Source of the DNA: Streptomyces viridochromogenes
GTDB lineage: Bacteria; Actinomycetota; Actinomycetes; Streptomycetales; Streptomycetaceae
NCBI RefSeq assembly: GCF_001270495.1
Contig: NZ_LGUR01000017.1
Coordinates: forward strand, 1-13,640
Length of the DNA: 13,640 bases
Direction of reading: 5' to 3'
Every line of letters starts with the position of its first letter. Within the stretch, counting starts at the first letter, position 1. Below the pieces are notes generated by a model that worked only from the letters and a program-made list of their open reading frames with translations, made no database searches and was not told the origin of the DNA. The position numbers were made by a program, and so were the translations under genes. This document shows positions 1 through 7,580 of the stretch, one piece after another.

Positions 1-384
1 GAGGGCGAGTACAAGGTGGTGTCGTCGAGTACGTCGTCGATGCTGGCGGAGCTGGACCGGTCGATCAAGAAGCGTGAGCCGGTGGTGGTCACGCTGTGGA
101 CGCCGCACTGGGCGTACGGCAAGTACGACCTCAGGAAGCTCAAGGACCCCGAGGGCGCCTGGGGCAAGGGCGAGCAGATCCACACGGTGGCCAAGAAGGA
201 CTTCGGCCAGGAGTTCCCCGAACTGAGCGGTTGGCTCAAGAACTTCAAGCTGACCGAGGAGCAACTCGCCTCCCTGGAGGTGGAGATCCAGAAGGGCGGC
301 GCCGGGAACGAGAAGGAATCCGCGCGCCGTTGGATGGACGCCCACCCCGGGATCGAGGACGAGCTGGCGCCTGTGGCGGGATAG
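1..384 (+). CDS. Glycine betaine/proline-type ABC transporter substrate-binding protein, C-terminal part (5' end outside window)
   Basis: The reading frame is open from base 1 and ends at TAG 382-384, giving 127 visible residues; the start lies upstream of the window. The visible part matches the second lobe of the OpuAC/ProX family: a serine/threonine-rich stretch, then LWTPHWAYGKYDLRKLKDP, whose Trp and His resemble the aromatic ligand region of glycine-betaine receptors. It continues with the family-typical tail of a conserved Asp/Pro stretch, a 'LTEEQL' helix and a final helix carrying the Lys-Glu-Ser-Ala-Arg-Arg-Trp pattern. Such proteins capture quaternary-ammonium osmolytes outside the membrane and deliver them to an OpuA-type permease. 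The partner ATPase and permease genes are presumably upstream. The gene ends an operon, because a strong hairpin follows 74 bases later. The substrate (betaine, choline or proline betaine) cannot be told from this fragment. Confidence 0.88.
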   Translation, partial: EGEYKVVSSSTSSMLAELDRSIKKREPVVVTLWTPHWAYGKYDLRKLKDPEGAWGKGEQIHTVAKKDFGQEFPELSGWLKNFKLTEEQLASLEVEIQKGGAGNEKESARRWMDAHPGIEDELAPVAG

Positions 385-913
385 CCCCGCGGCCCCTGAC
401 GTAGACACGGGCAGGGCCACGGGCAAGAACACAGGCAGGGAAAGAGGCAGAGACAGACGGCACCGGGTGTGGGATCCACGCATACGTGGATTCCACACCC
501 GGTGCCGTTCGGGTCACCGCCGCCGTGGTCCGGTCCGAGACCTGCCCGTGACTACAACAAGGATCCGGCCAACCACAGAGCGCTACGCCACCACCCGAGC
601 CCCGCACCCTTGGCCGGGCGCTCCACCCGCGCCCACCAGGGAACACAGGAGGCCGCCGCACCAGGGAAACGAACACGGGATAATGGTGCTGATCGAGAGT
701 CAGCGGTGGCGCGCGGGCGGCCGGCGCGTCCGGGCAGCCGGTCCGGCTGGCGCGAACCGATGGGTCGTACTCCCCCTGACGTGTCGTCGATGTGCCGGGC
801 GCATGAAACGGTTTGCCGAACATGCGTAGGGTGCAGAGAACTCAACAGAAGGTGTGCGCCGGGCGACGGGCGCGAGGACAGCGGACCGACGAGCGAAGGA
901 GGGAGCCGGAGCG
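385..913. other. Gene-poor spacer between betaine transport and the XRE regulator
   Basis: Apart from the hairpin at 456-509, I see no convincing gene in this 529-base stretch. Open frames exist on both strands, but they are rich in Arg/Pro/Ala, lack Shine-Dalgarno sequences and show no domain. Near its right end, TAGGGT at 827-832 matches the actinomycete vegetative -10 pattern, with only a poor -35 (TGAAAC, 804-809, 17-base spacer). If used, it would give a leader of roughly 75 bases for the XRE gene. A Shine-Dalgarno sequence (GAAGGAGGGAG, 894-904) precedes ATG 914. Confidence 0.5.
456..509 (+). terminator. Long hairpin terminator after the betaine-transport gene
   Basis: A 23-base left arm (458-480) pairs with 485-507 around a 4-base loop (CATA). 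All pairs are Watson-Crick except one G-U (473/492). An A-U pair (457/508) and a G-U pair (456/509) extend the stem to 25. No T-run follows, which is usual for high-GC actinomycete terminators. The near-perfect symmetry would let it work on either strand, but no gene reads into it from the right. Confidence 0.8.
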
Positions 914-1483
914 ATGGGCGACCACAAAGAACAGCCCCTTCGGGTGGGCGCGGCCGTGCGGCGGCGCCGCCGCGCGCTGGAGCTCACCCTCGCTGTCGTG
1001 GCCGAGCGCAGCGGCCTCTCGGTGCCCTTCCTGAGCCAGGTCGAGAACGACCGGGCGCGCCCGAGCAGGAGCTCCCTCGAAAAGGTCGCCGACGCGTTGC
1101 GTACGACCGCTGTCGAACTCCTCGCCGCCGCCGACCCGGCGTGCAGCGTCGACGTGGTGCGGGCCGAGGCCACCGAGCTGGCGCCGGAACCACGGGCGCG
1201 TTCCCTGGTGCGGGGCCACCATCAGATGCACGCCTCGGAGTTCACCGGCGACCATGACGCGGGCCGTGAATTCCAGTACCGCAACGACCAGTTGATGTAT
1301 GTCGCGGACGGTGCGGTGGAGATCGAGGCGGAGGGCCGGGCCTACCGCCTCGGCCGGGGCGACACCCTGTACCTCACGGGCGGTGTGCGCCACCGCTGGC
1401 GGGCGACCGTGCCGGACACGAGGGTGGTCGTCGTGGCGGTGGCGGAGCACATCGAGGCGGTCCGGGACCGGCGCGGGCGCTGA
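914..1483 (+). CDS. XRE-family transcriptional regulator with C-terminal cupin domain
   Basis: The product has 189 residues. ATG 914 is chosen because GAAGGAGGGAG lies about nine bases upstream and the residues before it look non-coding. Residues about 11-68 form a helix-turn-helix of the XRE type: an Arg-rich first helix, then LTLAVVAERSGLSVPFLSQVEND. Residues about 115-178 form a single cupin barrel, with QLMYVADGAVEIEAEG and GDTLYLTGGVRHRWR as the two cupin motifs. Regulators of this architecture (PuuR/SutR-like) usually sense a small molecule in the cupin and control nearby transport or catabolic genes. The stop TGA shares one base with the start of the next gene (TGATG), so the two are co-translated. 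Its ligand is unknown; the neighbouring receptor gene is the most likely target, besides itself. Confidence 0.88.
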   Translation: MGDHKEQPLRVGAAVRRRRRALELTLAVVAERSGLSVPFLSQVENDRARPSRSSLEKVADALRTTAVELLAAADPACSVDVVRAEATELAPEPRARSLVRGHHQMHASEFTGDHDAGREFQYRNDQLMYVADGAVEIEAEGRAYRLGRGDTLYLTGGVRHRWRATVPDTRVVVVAVAEHIEAVRDRRGR

Positions 1484-2113
1484 TGCGCGTCGTCTCCCTG
1501 GTGCCGTCCCTGACGGAGGCCGTGGCCGTCTCGGCCCCGGGCGCCCTGGTCGGCGCGACGGACTGGTGCACCCACCCGGCCGACCTGGACGTCACCCGCG
1601 TCGGCGGCACCAAGAACCCCGACCTCGACCGGATCCTCACCCTCACGCCCGACCTGGTGATCGCCAACGAGGAGGAGAACCGCGAGCCCGACCTCGCCGC
1701 CCTGCGCACGGCCGGCGTCGAGGTCCTGGTCACCGAGGTGCGGGACGTACCGCAGGCATTCCGCGAGCTGACGCGCGTGCTGGACGCCTGCGGGGTGACG
1801 GCCCGCCCGCGCTGGCTGGACGAGGCGGAGGAGACCTGGTCGTCGCTGCCGGTTCCGTCCCTCCGTACGACGGCGGTGGTCCCGGTCTGGCGGCGCCCCT
1901 GGATGGTCCTCGGCCGCGACACCTTCGCGGGTGACGTCCTGGCCCGCCTCGGCGTGGACCACCTGTACGCGGCGCACGAGGACCGCTACCCGCGCGTCCC
2001 CCTGGACGACCTGCGGGCGGCAGCCCCGGACGTCGTGGTCCTCCCCGACGAGCCGTACCGCTTCACGGCCGACGACGGCCCGGAGGCGTTCCCCGGTCTG
2101 CCCTGTGCGCTGG

Positions 2114-3271
<1,158 letters not shown>

Positions 3272-3310
3272 CAGGGAGTCCGCCTCTATGGCGACATAAA
3301 CTGGGCTTAT
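3272..3310. promoter_or_regulatory. Divergent TDT-transporter/LysR control region with a T-N11-A site
   Basis: ATAA (3296-3299) and TTAT (3307-3310) form an inverted repeat with a 7-base centre. This contains the T-N11-A pattern (T 3297, A 3309) typical of LysR-family operators. TAAACT (3297-3302) also fits a -10 box whose expected start point falls on the ATG of the LysR gene at 3309. A bound regulator would therefore cover its own promoter and the region upstream of the transporter. No good -35 box is visible. Confidence 0.5.
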
Positions 3311-4232
3311 GACTCAGGCGGCGGAGGGGCAGTTTCGCGCGGGATCCCTGGCACATCGCGTCCCGGATCTCGGCGCGCTGGAGCTGTTGCTGGCGGTGGC
3401 CCGGCTCGGCAGTCTCGGTGGGGCGGCCCGTGAGCTGGGGATCACTCAGCCGGCGGCGAGCAGCCGGGTCCGGTCGATGGAACGCCAGCTGGGGGTGGCG
3501 CTGGTGGACAGGTCACCGAGGGGATCCCGGCTCACGGACGCCGGGGCGCTGGTGACGGACTGGGCGCGGCGCGTCGTGGAGGCGGCGGAGGCGTTCGACG
3601 CGGGGGCGCAGGCGTTGCGGGACCGGCGGGACTCGCGGTTGCGGGTGGCGGCGAGCATGACGATCGCGGAGTACCTGCTGCCGGGGTGGCTCCTCGCCCT
3701 GCGCGCCCAGCGGCCGGACACGGCGGTGTCTCTGCTCGCCGGGAACTCGGCGGCGGTGGCGGAGCGGTTGCTGGCGGACGAGGCGGATCTCGGGTTTGTG
3801 GAGGGGCTGACCGTCCCGACCGGGCTGGACTCCGTGGTCATCGCCCATGACCGCCTGATCGTGGTGACGGCGCCGGGGCATGCCTGGTCGCGTCGGCGAC
3901 GGCCGCTGGAGGCGTCGGAGCTGGCGGTGACCCCGTTGATCCTTCGGGAGAAGGGTTCGGGTACGCGGCAGGTTCTGGATGTGGCGCTGGGTGGGCTGGC
4001 GCGGCCGTTGATCGAGTTGTCGTCCACGACGGCGGTGAAGGCGGCCGCGGTGAGTGGGGCGGGGCCGGCGGTGCTGAGTGAACTCGCGGTGGGGGAGGAG
4101 CTGTCGATGCGGCGGCTGGTGAGTGTGCCGCTCGCGGACGTGTCGCTGGCGCGGGACCTGCGAGCGGTGTGGCCGACGGGCCACCGCCCGGTGGGCCCCG
4201 CCCGGGATCTGCTGTCCCTGACCCGGGGCTAG
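3309..4232 (+). CDS. LysR-family transcriptional regulator
   Basis: The product has 307 residues, normal for the family. The N-terminal winged helix-turn-helix spans about residues 20-80: LELLLAVARLGSLGGAAREL, then ITQPAASSRVRSMERQLG, then LVDRSPRGSRLTDAG. An effector-binding domain of two Rossmann-like lobes follows, with RLRVAASMTIAEYLLPGWL at its start and LGFVEGLT and VVTAPGHAW in the first lobe. ATG 3309 is the only usable start: a stop codon (TAA 3297) lies four codons upstream in frame and no later start keeps the first helix. No Shine-Dalgarno sequence precedes it, and a -10-like TAAACT sits six bases away, which points to a leaderless transcript. It probably controls the divergent TDT transporter and itself. 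It ends at the repeat-rich spacer that separates it from the convergent hydrolase gene. Confidence 0.92.
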   Translation: MTQAAEGQFRAGSLAHRVPDLGALELLLAVARLGSLGGAARELGITQPAASSRVRSMERQLGVALVDRSPRGSRLTDAGALVTDWARRVVEAAEAFDAGAQALRDRRDSRLRVAASMTIAEYLLPGWLLALRAQRPDTAVSLLAGNSAAVAERLLADEADLGFVEGLTVPTGLDSVVIAHDRLIVVTAPGHAWSRRRRPLEASELAVTPLILREKGSGTRQVLDVALGGLARPLIELSSTTAVKAAAVSGAGPAVLSELAVGEELSMRRLVSVPLADVSLARDLRAVWPTGHRPVGPARDLLSLTRG

Positions 4233-4388
4233 TGGGCTCCGCCCCGGACCCCGCTCCTCAAACGCCGGAGGGGCTGGATTCGCCAGGCGTTTTCAGCCCG
4301 TCCGGCGTTTGAGGACGAGGCCCGAAGGGCCAATGCGGGGGTCTGGGGCCCCCAGGGATGGGACGGGTAGGGGCGGCGGGGGCGGACA
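4233..4388. repeat. Composite palindromic intergenic repeat typical of Streptomyces
   Basis: The whole spacer between two convergent genes is made of successive small palindromes. GGGC-TCC-GCCC is at 4234-4244, the long inverted repeat at 4255-4315, GGCCC-GAA-GGGCC at 4319-4331 and CTGGG-GCC-CCCAG at 4343-4355. A G-rich tail follows (GGGACGGGTAGGGGCGGCGGG type). I recognise this order of motifs (CTCAAACGCCGG, CGAGGCCCGAAGGGCC, GGGGGTCTGGGG) as recurring in intergenic regions across Streptomyces genomes; that comes from memory, not from a search. It probably ends transcription in both directions. Confidence 0.65.
4255..4315. terminator. Bidirectional hairpin terminator between LysR and hydrolase genes
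   Basis: Arms 4255-4276 and 4294-4315 are 22-base inverted repeats with one mismatch, around a 17-base loop. The arm core is TCAAACGCCGG / CCGGCGTTTGA. It lies 23 bases after the LysR stop and 80 bases after the hydrolase stop on the other strand, so it can serve both converging transcripts. Short T-runs in the loop (TTTT at 4290-4293) are not placed as in an enterobacterial terminator. Confidence 0.75.
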
Positions 4389-4395
4389 TCGCAGG

Positions 4396-5079
4396 TCAGG
4401 CGGCAGCCGCTTGTACCAAGCCCCGCATCACCCGCAGATCCTCTCCCATCTCCGGATGCCACTGCACTCCCAGCACCCACCCCCCGGAGGCCAGTTCCAC
4501 CGCCTCCACCGTCCCGTCCCCCGCGTACGCCGACGCGACCAGCCCCTCGCCGAGGCGATCCACGGCCTGATGGTGGTAGGTGGGTACCGAGGTCTCCTCG
4601 GGGACGACCTCGGCGTACAGACTCCCCGGCACCGGCTTCACGGCATGGCTGCCGAAGACGCCCACGGCCTCTGCATGCCCGTCGATGTGCTGGACGAGCG
4701 TGCCGCCGAGGGCGACGTTCAGGAGCTGCATGCCCCGGCAGATCCCCAGAAGCGGGACGCCGGCGGCCAACGCCGCGTCGATCAGGGCCAGCTCCCACGC
4801 GTCCCGCGCCCGCGCCGGCGGCCCGGTGCGGGGGTGCCGCTCGGCGCCGTACCGTACGGGCTCCACATCGGGGCCACCCGCGATGACCAGCCCGTCCAGC
4901 CGGGCGACGGCCGCCAAGGCGTGCTCCGGGTCGTCCGGCGGAAGCATCGCGGCCAGACCCCCCACCCGCTGCACCAGCCGGGGATAACCGGCCGGCAGCA
5001 GCGCCGCGTCCAGCTCCCACACGCCCCAGCGCGCACCCGACTCCAGATAGGTGCTGACACCGATCAACGGCCTGGCCAC
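4396..5079 (-). CDS. Gamma-glutamyl amide hydrolase, class I amidotransferase fold (peptidase C26, PuuD-like)
   Basis: The product has 227 residues. The fold signature is complete: PLIGVSTYLE at the start, LDGLVIAGGPDVEP (61-74), the nucleophile elbow LGICRGMQLLNVALGG with Cys114, an invariant-looking HHQAVD (169-174) and GVQWHPE with His208 and Glu210 as the rest of the triad. Family members such as PuuD cleave gamma-glutamyl-GABA to glutamate and GABA. Here the gene follows a permease by 28 bases on the same strand and lies opposite a gamma-glutamylating synthetase. It should therefore perform the last step of that route, freeing glutamate and the oxidised amine. GTG 5079 is the start, with GAGGGA upstream and MARPLIG beginning the first strand. 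No signal peptide is present, so it is cytoplasmic. The exact substrate is inferred from context. Confidence 0.88.
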   Translation of the reverse strand: MARPLIGVSTYLESGARWGVWELDAALLPAGYPRLVQRVGGLAAMLPPDDPEHALAAVARLDGLVIAGGPDVEPVRYGAERHPRTGPPARARDAWELALIDAALAAGVPLLGICRGMQLLNVALGGTLVQHIDGHAEAVGVFGSHAVKPVPGSLYAEVVPEETSVPTYHHQAVDRLGEGLVASAYAGDGTVEAVELASGGWVLGVQWHPEMGEDLRVMRGLVQAAAA

Positions 5080-5107
5080 AGAGATTCCCTCACTCTCGAC
5101 GACGCGC

Positions 5108-6550
5108 TCAGTCCCGTGCCAACTCTGCCTCGGCCGCCGCCAGCGCCGCGAACTCCTCCTCCGGCGCCTTCGCCACCAGACGCTTACGGCTGTACAGACC
5201 GAAGTAGGCGATCGCCACCACGTACACCACCAGCGCGATCACCGCCGCCGTCACGTCCACCAGGAACGTGGCCACCAGCGCCGCGCACGCCAGCACCAGG
5301 GCGACCGAGGAGGTCAGCACCCCGCCCGGCGTACGGTACGGCCGCGGGAGTTCGGGCTCGCGGCGGCGCAGCACGATGTGCGACAGCGACATCAGGGCGT
5401 ACGAGATGGTGGCGCCGAAGACCGCGATGTTCAGCATGCGGGCGCCGTTGCCGGACACCGCCGCGAGCAGGAAGCCGATCGTGCCGGGCACCAGCAGGCC
5501 CAGGTACGGGGCCTTGCGGCGGCTGGTGAGGGAGAGGAAGCGGGGCAGATAGCCCGCGCGGGACAGGGCGAACAGCTGGCGCGACCCCGCGTAGATCAGG
5601 GAGAAGAACGACGCCACCAGGCCCGCGAGACCGGCGTAATTCACGATCCGGCTGAGCGTCGTGGCCTCGCCGTTCGGCTGGAGCGCCTCGACCAGCGGGT
5701 TGCCCGCCTCCTGGATCGCCGCGGAACCGCGTGCCCCGGCGGCCGCGAAGAAGGTGACCACCGCGAGCACCACCAGGATGCCCATCGACCAGCGGATGGC
5801 CTTGGGAAGCGTACGCGCCGGATCCCTGGTCTCCTCGGCGGCCAGCGGCACGCCCTCCACGCCCAGGAAGAACCACATGCCGAAGGGGAACGCCGCCCAG
5901 ATGCCGAGCAGGCCGAAGGGCAGCCAGGAGCTCGATCCCGCCGCCGACGTGTCGACCGGGATGTCGTCCAGCGATCCCACCGAGAAGTCCGGCAGCGCCG
6001 CCAGCGCGAACACGATCAGGGCCACCACCGCGATGCCGGTGACGACGAAGCTGAAGCGCAGTGCCTCGCCGACGCCCCAGAGGTGGATGCCGAGGAAGAT
6101 CGCGAAGCAGACCAGGTACACCGGCCAGCCGGACTCCAGGCCGAACAGGCCCAGCGACTCGACGTAGTCGCCGATGAAGATGACGATGGCGGCGGGCGCG
6201 AGGACGTACTCGATGAGGATCGCCGTACCGGTGAGGAAGCCGCCCCAGGGGCCCAGCGCCCGCCGGGCGAAGCCGTAGCCGCCGCCCGCCGTGGGCAGGA
6301 TCGAGGACAGCTCGGCGAGGGCGAAGACCATGCAGGCGTACATCGCGCCCATGAGGACCATGGCGATCGCCAGGCCCCCGAAGCCGCCTTCGGCCAGACC
6401 GAAGTTCCAGCCCGAGTAGTCGCCGGAGACGACGTAGGCGACACCGAGGCCGGTCAGCAGCACCCAGCCGGCGCTGCCGCGGCGCAGGGTTCTGCGTTCC
6501 AGATAGTCGTCCGCCTCGGCGGCGGGTGTACCGGTGGATTGCTCGGACAT
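5108..6550 (-). CDS. APC-superfamily amine permease, ethanolamine permease type
   Basis: The product has 480 residues from ATG 6550, chosen over GTG 6565 because the Shine-Dalgarno GGGGAG lies between them at proper spacing. About twelve membrane segments follow a hydrophilic N-terminus. Segment 1 carries GLGVAYVVSGDYSGWNFGLA, where the Ser-Gly-Asp/Tyr-Ser-Gly-Trp-Asn pattern is characteristic of the ethanolamine permease (EAT) branch of APC transporters. LSSILPTAGGGYGFARRALG and PFGMWFFLGVEGVPLAAEETRDP are standard APC helix 2-3 and helix 6 signatures. It should import a protonated small amine; ethanolamine is the best guess from sequence resemblance and from the neighbouring gamma-glutamylation genes. 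It heads a two-gene transcript with the hydrolase. The upstream spacer (6551-6743) holds the bipartite motif described separately. Other amino alcohols or amino acids remain possible substrates. Confidence 0.87.
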   Translation of the reverse strand: MSEQSTGTPAAEADDYLERRTLRRGSAGWVLLTGLGVAYVVSGDYSGWNFGLAEGGFGGLAIAMVLMGAMYACMVFALAELSSILPTAGGGYGFARRALGPWGGFLTGTAILIEYVLAPAAIVIFIGDYVESLGLFGLESGWPVYLVCFAIFLGIHLWGVGEALRFSFVVTGIAVVALIVFALAALPDFSVGSLDDIPVDTSAAGSSSWLPFGLLGIWAAFPFGMWFFLGVEGVPLAAEETRDPARTLPKAIRWSMGILVVLAVVTFFAAAGARGSAAIQEAGNPLVEALQPNGEATTLSRIVNYAGLAGLVASFFSLIYAGSRQLFALSRAGYLPRFLSLTSRRKAPYLGLLVPGTIGFLLAAVSGNGARMLNIAVFGATISYALMSLSHIVLRRREPELPRPYRTPGGVLTSSVALVLACAALVATFLVDVTAAVIALVVYVVAIAYFGLYSRKRLVAKAPEEEFAALAAAEAELARD

Positions 6551-6619
6551 GGGCAGACTCCCCACGGGGCGGCGGACAGGAGTTCTTTCCGGGCACGGTG
6601 GGGTCGACCGAGCTCCGGC

Positions 6620-6642
6620 TCAATGGAGTGGATCCATACCTT
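6620..6642. promoter_or_regulatory. Bipartite operator-like site A upstream of the permease gene
   Basis: TCAATGG (6620-6626), nine variable bases, ATACCTT (6636-6642). The same 7+9+7 arrangement with identical outer blocks recurs at 7515-7537. It lies 69 bases upstream of the permease ATG. On the minus strand the right block reads AAAGGT, a weak -10-like hexamer 17 bases after TTGCCT, so a bound repressor could cover the promoter. No other feature of the spacer explains the conservation. Confidence 0.6.
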
Positions 6643-6662
6643 TGCGGGGTCGGCGGGGGAAG

Positions 6663-6670
6663 GCAATACC
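6663..6670. promoter_or_regulatory. Possible extra half-site near the permease promoter
   Basis: GCAATACC here is identical to the 8 bases at 7528-7535 inside site B and lies 20 bases from the end of site A. It is followed by CCTGCG, which also occurs in site B. It could be a secondary binding half-site. An 8-base match in a high-GC genome is suggestive only, though its AT-rich core makes chance less likely. Confidence 0.3.
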
Positions 6671-6743
6671 CCTGCGTTAATCGCCCGTAAATCCCTGCTC
6701 ACCCCGGGCCGACGCGAACCCCGCTCAACCCGGGAGCGCGGGC

Positions 6744-7493
6744 TCAGCCCAGGAAGCCCCGCAGCAGCGCCGCCGTCCCCCCGCAGTGCTCGCGCATGAT
6801 CTCCCGCGCACACTCCGCGTTGCCCTCGATCACGGCCTCCACCAGGGCCGCGTGCTGCCGCTGCGAGTGCTCCAGGTTGCGCACCAGGAGCGGAATGCAG
6901 TCGAGCAGGTCGTTGACCGTCGCACGTACGGCCGCGTACTGGGCGGTGAGCGTGGGGGAGCCGGACAGCTCGGCCAGCGTCAGGTGCAGCAGGGTGTCCA
7001 GGCGGCGGTACTCGGCCAGCGGGGCGTCGTGCGTGCGCGCCAGCGCCTCGCGGAGCCGGTCGGTCTGCTCCCCGTCCAGCCCGTGCGCCGCGCACAGCCC
7101 GGCCGCGCCCACCTCCAACACCTCGCGGAAGCGCAGCGTGTCCTCGACGTCGACGTCCTTCAGGCGGCGCCGCAGCTCCTCCTCGCCGGGGGTCACGGGG
7201 CGCGGCAGCACGAACGTTCCGCCGTAGCGCCCGCGCCGCGACTCGACCAGGCCCTGGTCCTGGAGGACCTTCAGTACCTCGCGCAGCGTCACCCGACTGA
7301 TCCCCAGCCGGTCCGCCAGCTCGCGCTCCGCCGGCAGCCGCTCGCCGCCCGGCACCAGACCGAGCCGGACGACCTGGAGGATCTGCTCCAGGGCCTCCTC
7401 GAAGCCGTTGCCGGCCCGCACCGGCCGCAGCACCGACGCCAGCCGGTCGTCGTCGGCTCCGGGCGTCCCGTGCTCCGCGTCCGCCTGCGACAT
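6744..7493 (-). CDS. GntR-family regulator, FadR/FCD subfamily
   Basis: The product has 249 residues from ATG 7493, which is preceded by AAGGGGG nine bases upstream; a TTG at 7514 is less likely. Residues about 33-97 form the GntR winged helix-turn-helix: LVPGGERLPAERELADRLGI, then SRVTLREVLKVLQDQGLV, then a GRYGGTFV wing. Residues about 115-240 form an all-helical FCD ligand domain. Asp166, His170, His214 and His236 are placed like the metal-binding residues of that domain, which often bind a carboxylate ligand through the metal. The gene is divergent from glnA4 with 87 bases between starts, and its own stop lies 193 bases from the permease start. It is therefore the natural local regulator, probably a repressor relieved by a pathway intermediate. 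The ligand is not known; a gamma-glutamyl intermediate is a guess. Confidence 0.9.
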   Translation of the reverse strand: MSQADAEHGTPGADDDRLASVLRPVRAGNGFEEALEQILQVVRLGLVPGGERLPAERELADRLGISRVTLREVLKVLQDQGLVESRRGRYGGTFVLPRPVTPGEEELRRRLKDVDVEDTLRFREVLEVGAAGLCAAHGLDGEQTDRLREALARTHDAPLAEYRRLDTLLHLTLAELSGSPTLTAQYAAVRATVNDLLDCIPLLVRNLEHSQRQHAALVEAVIEGNAECAREIMREHCGGTAALLRGFLG

Positions 7494-7514
7494 ATGGCCG
7501 GACCCCCTTCCCAA

Positions 7515-7537
7515 TCAATGGTCCTGCGCAATACCTT
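7515..7537. promoter_or_regulatory. Bipartite operator-like site B between the GntR regulator and glnA4
   Basis: TCAATGG (7515-7521), nine variable bases, ATACCTT (7531-7537), identical in outer blocks and spacing to site A at 6620-6642. It begins 22 bases upstream of the regulator ATG and ends 43 bases before the glnA4 GTG, so it can control both directions. On the minus strand TAAGGT (7533-7538) resembles a -10 box for the regulator gene, which would fit autorepression. A weak dyad (ATGGT / ACCTT) is present inside it. Confidence 0.65.
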
Positions 7538-7580
7538 ATGGCTCCCGGCTGACCGAAGTAAGCCGATTGGAGGCTCTCCC

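Noticed and set aside
469..1257. Open frames in the 385-913 spacer and running into the XRE gene
   Set aside because: Arg/Pro/Gly-rich, start inside the terminator hairpin, no Shine-Dalgarno sequence and no domain.
5051..6799. Long plus-strand open frame antisense to the permease and hydrolase start
   Set aside because: Its translation is Arg/Gln/Glu/His-rich low-complexity typical of antisense frames in GC-rich genes; the minus strand carries a full APC transporter.
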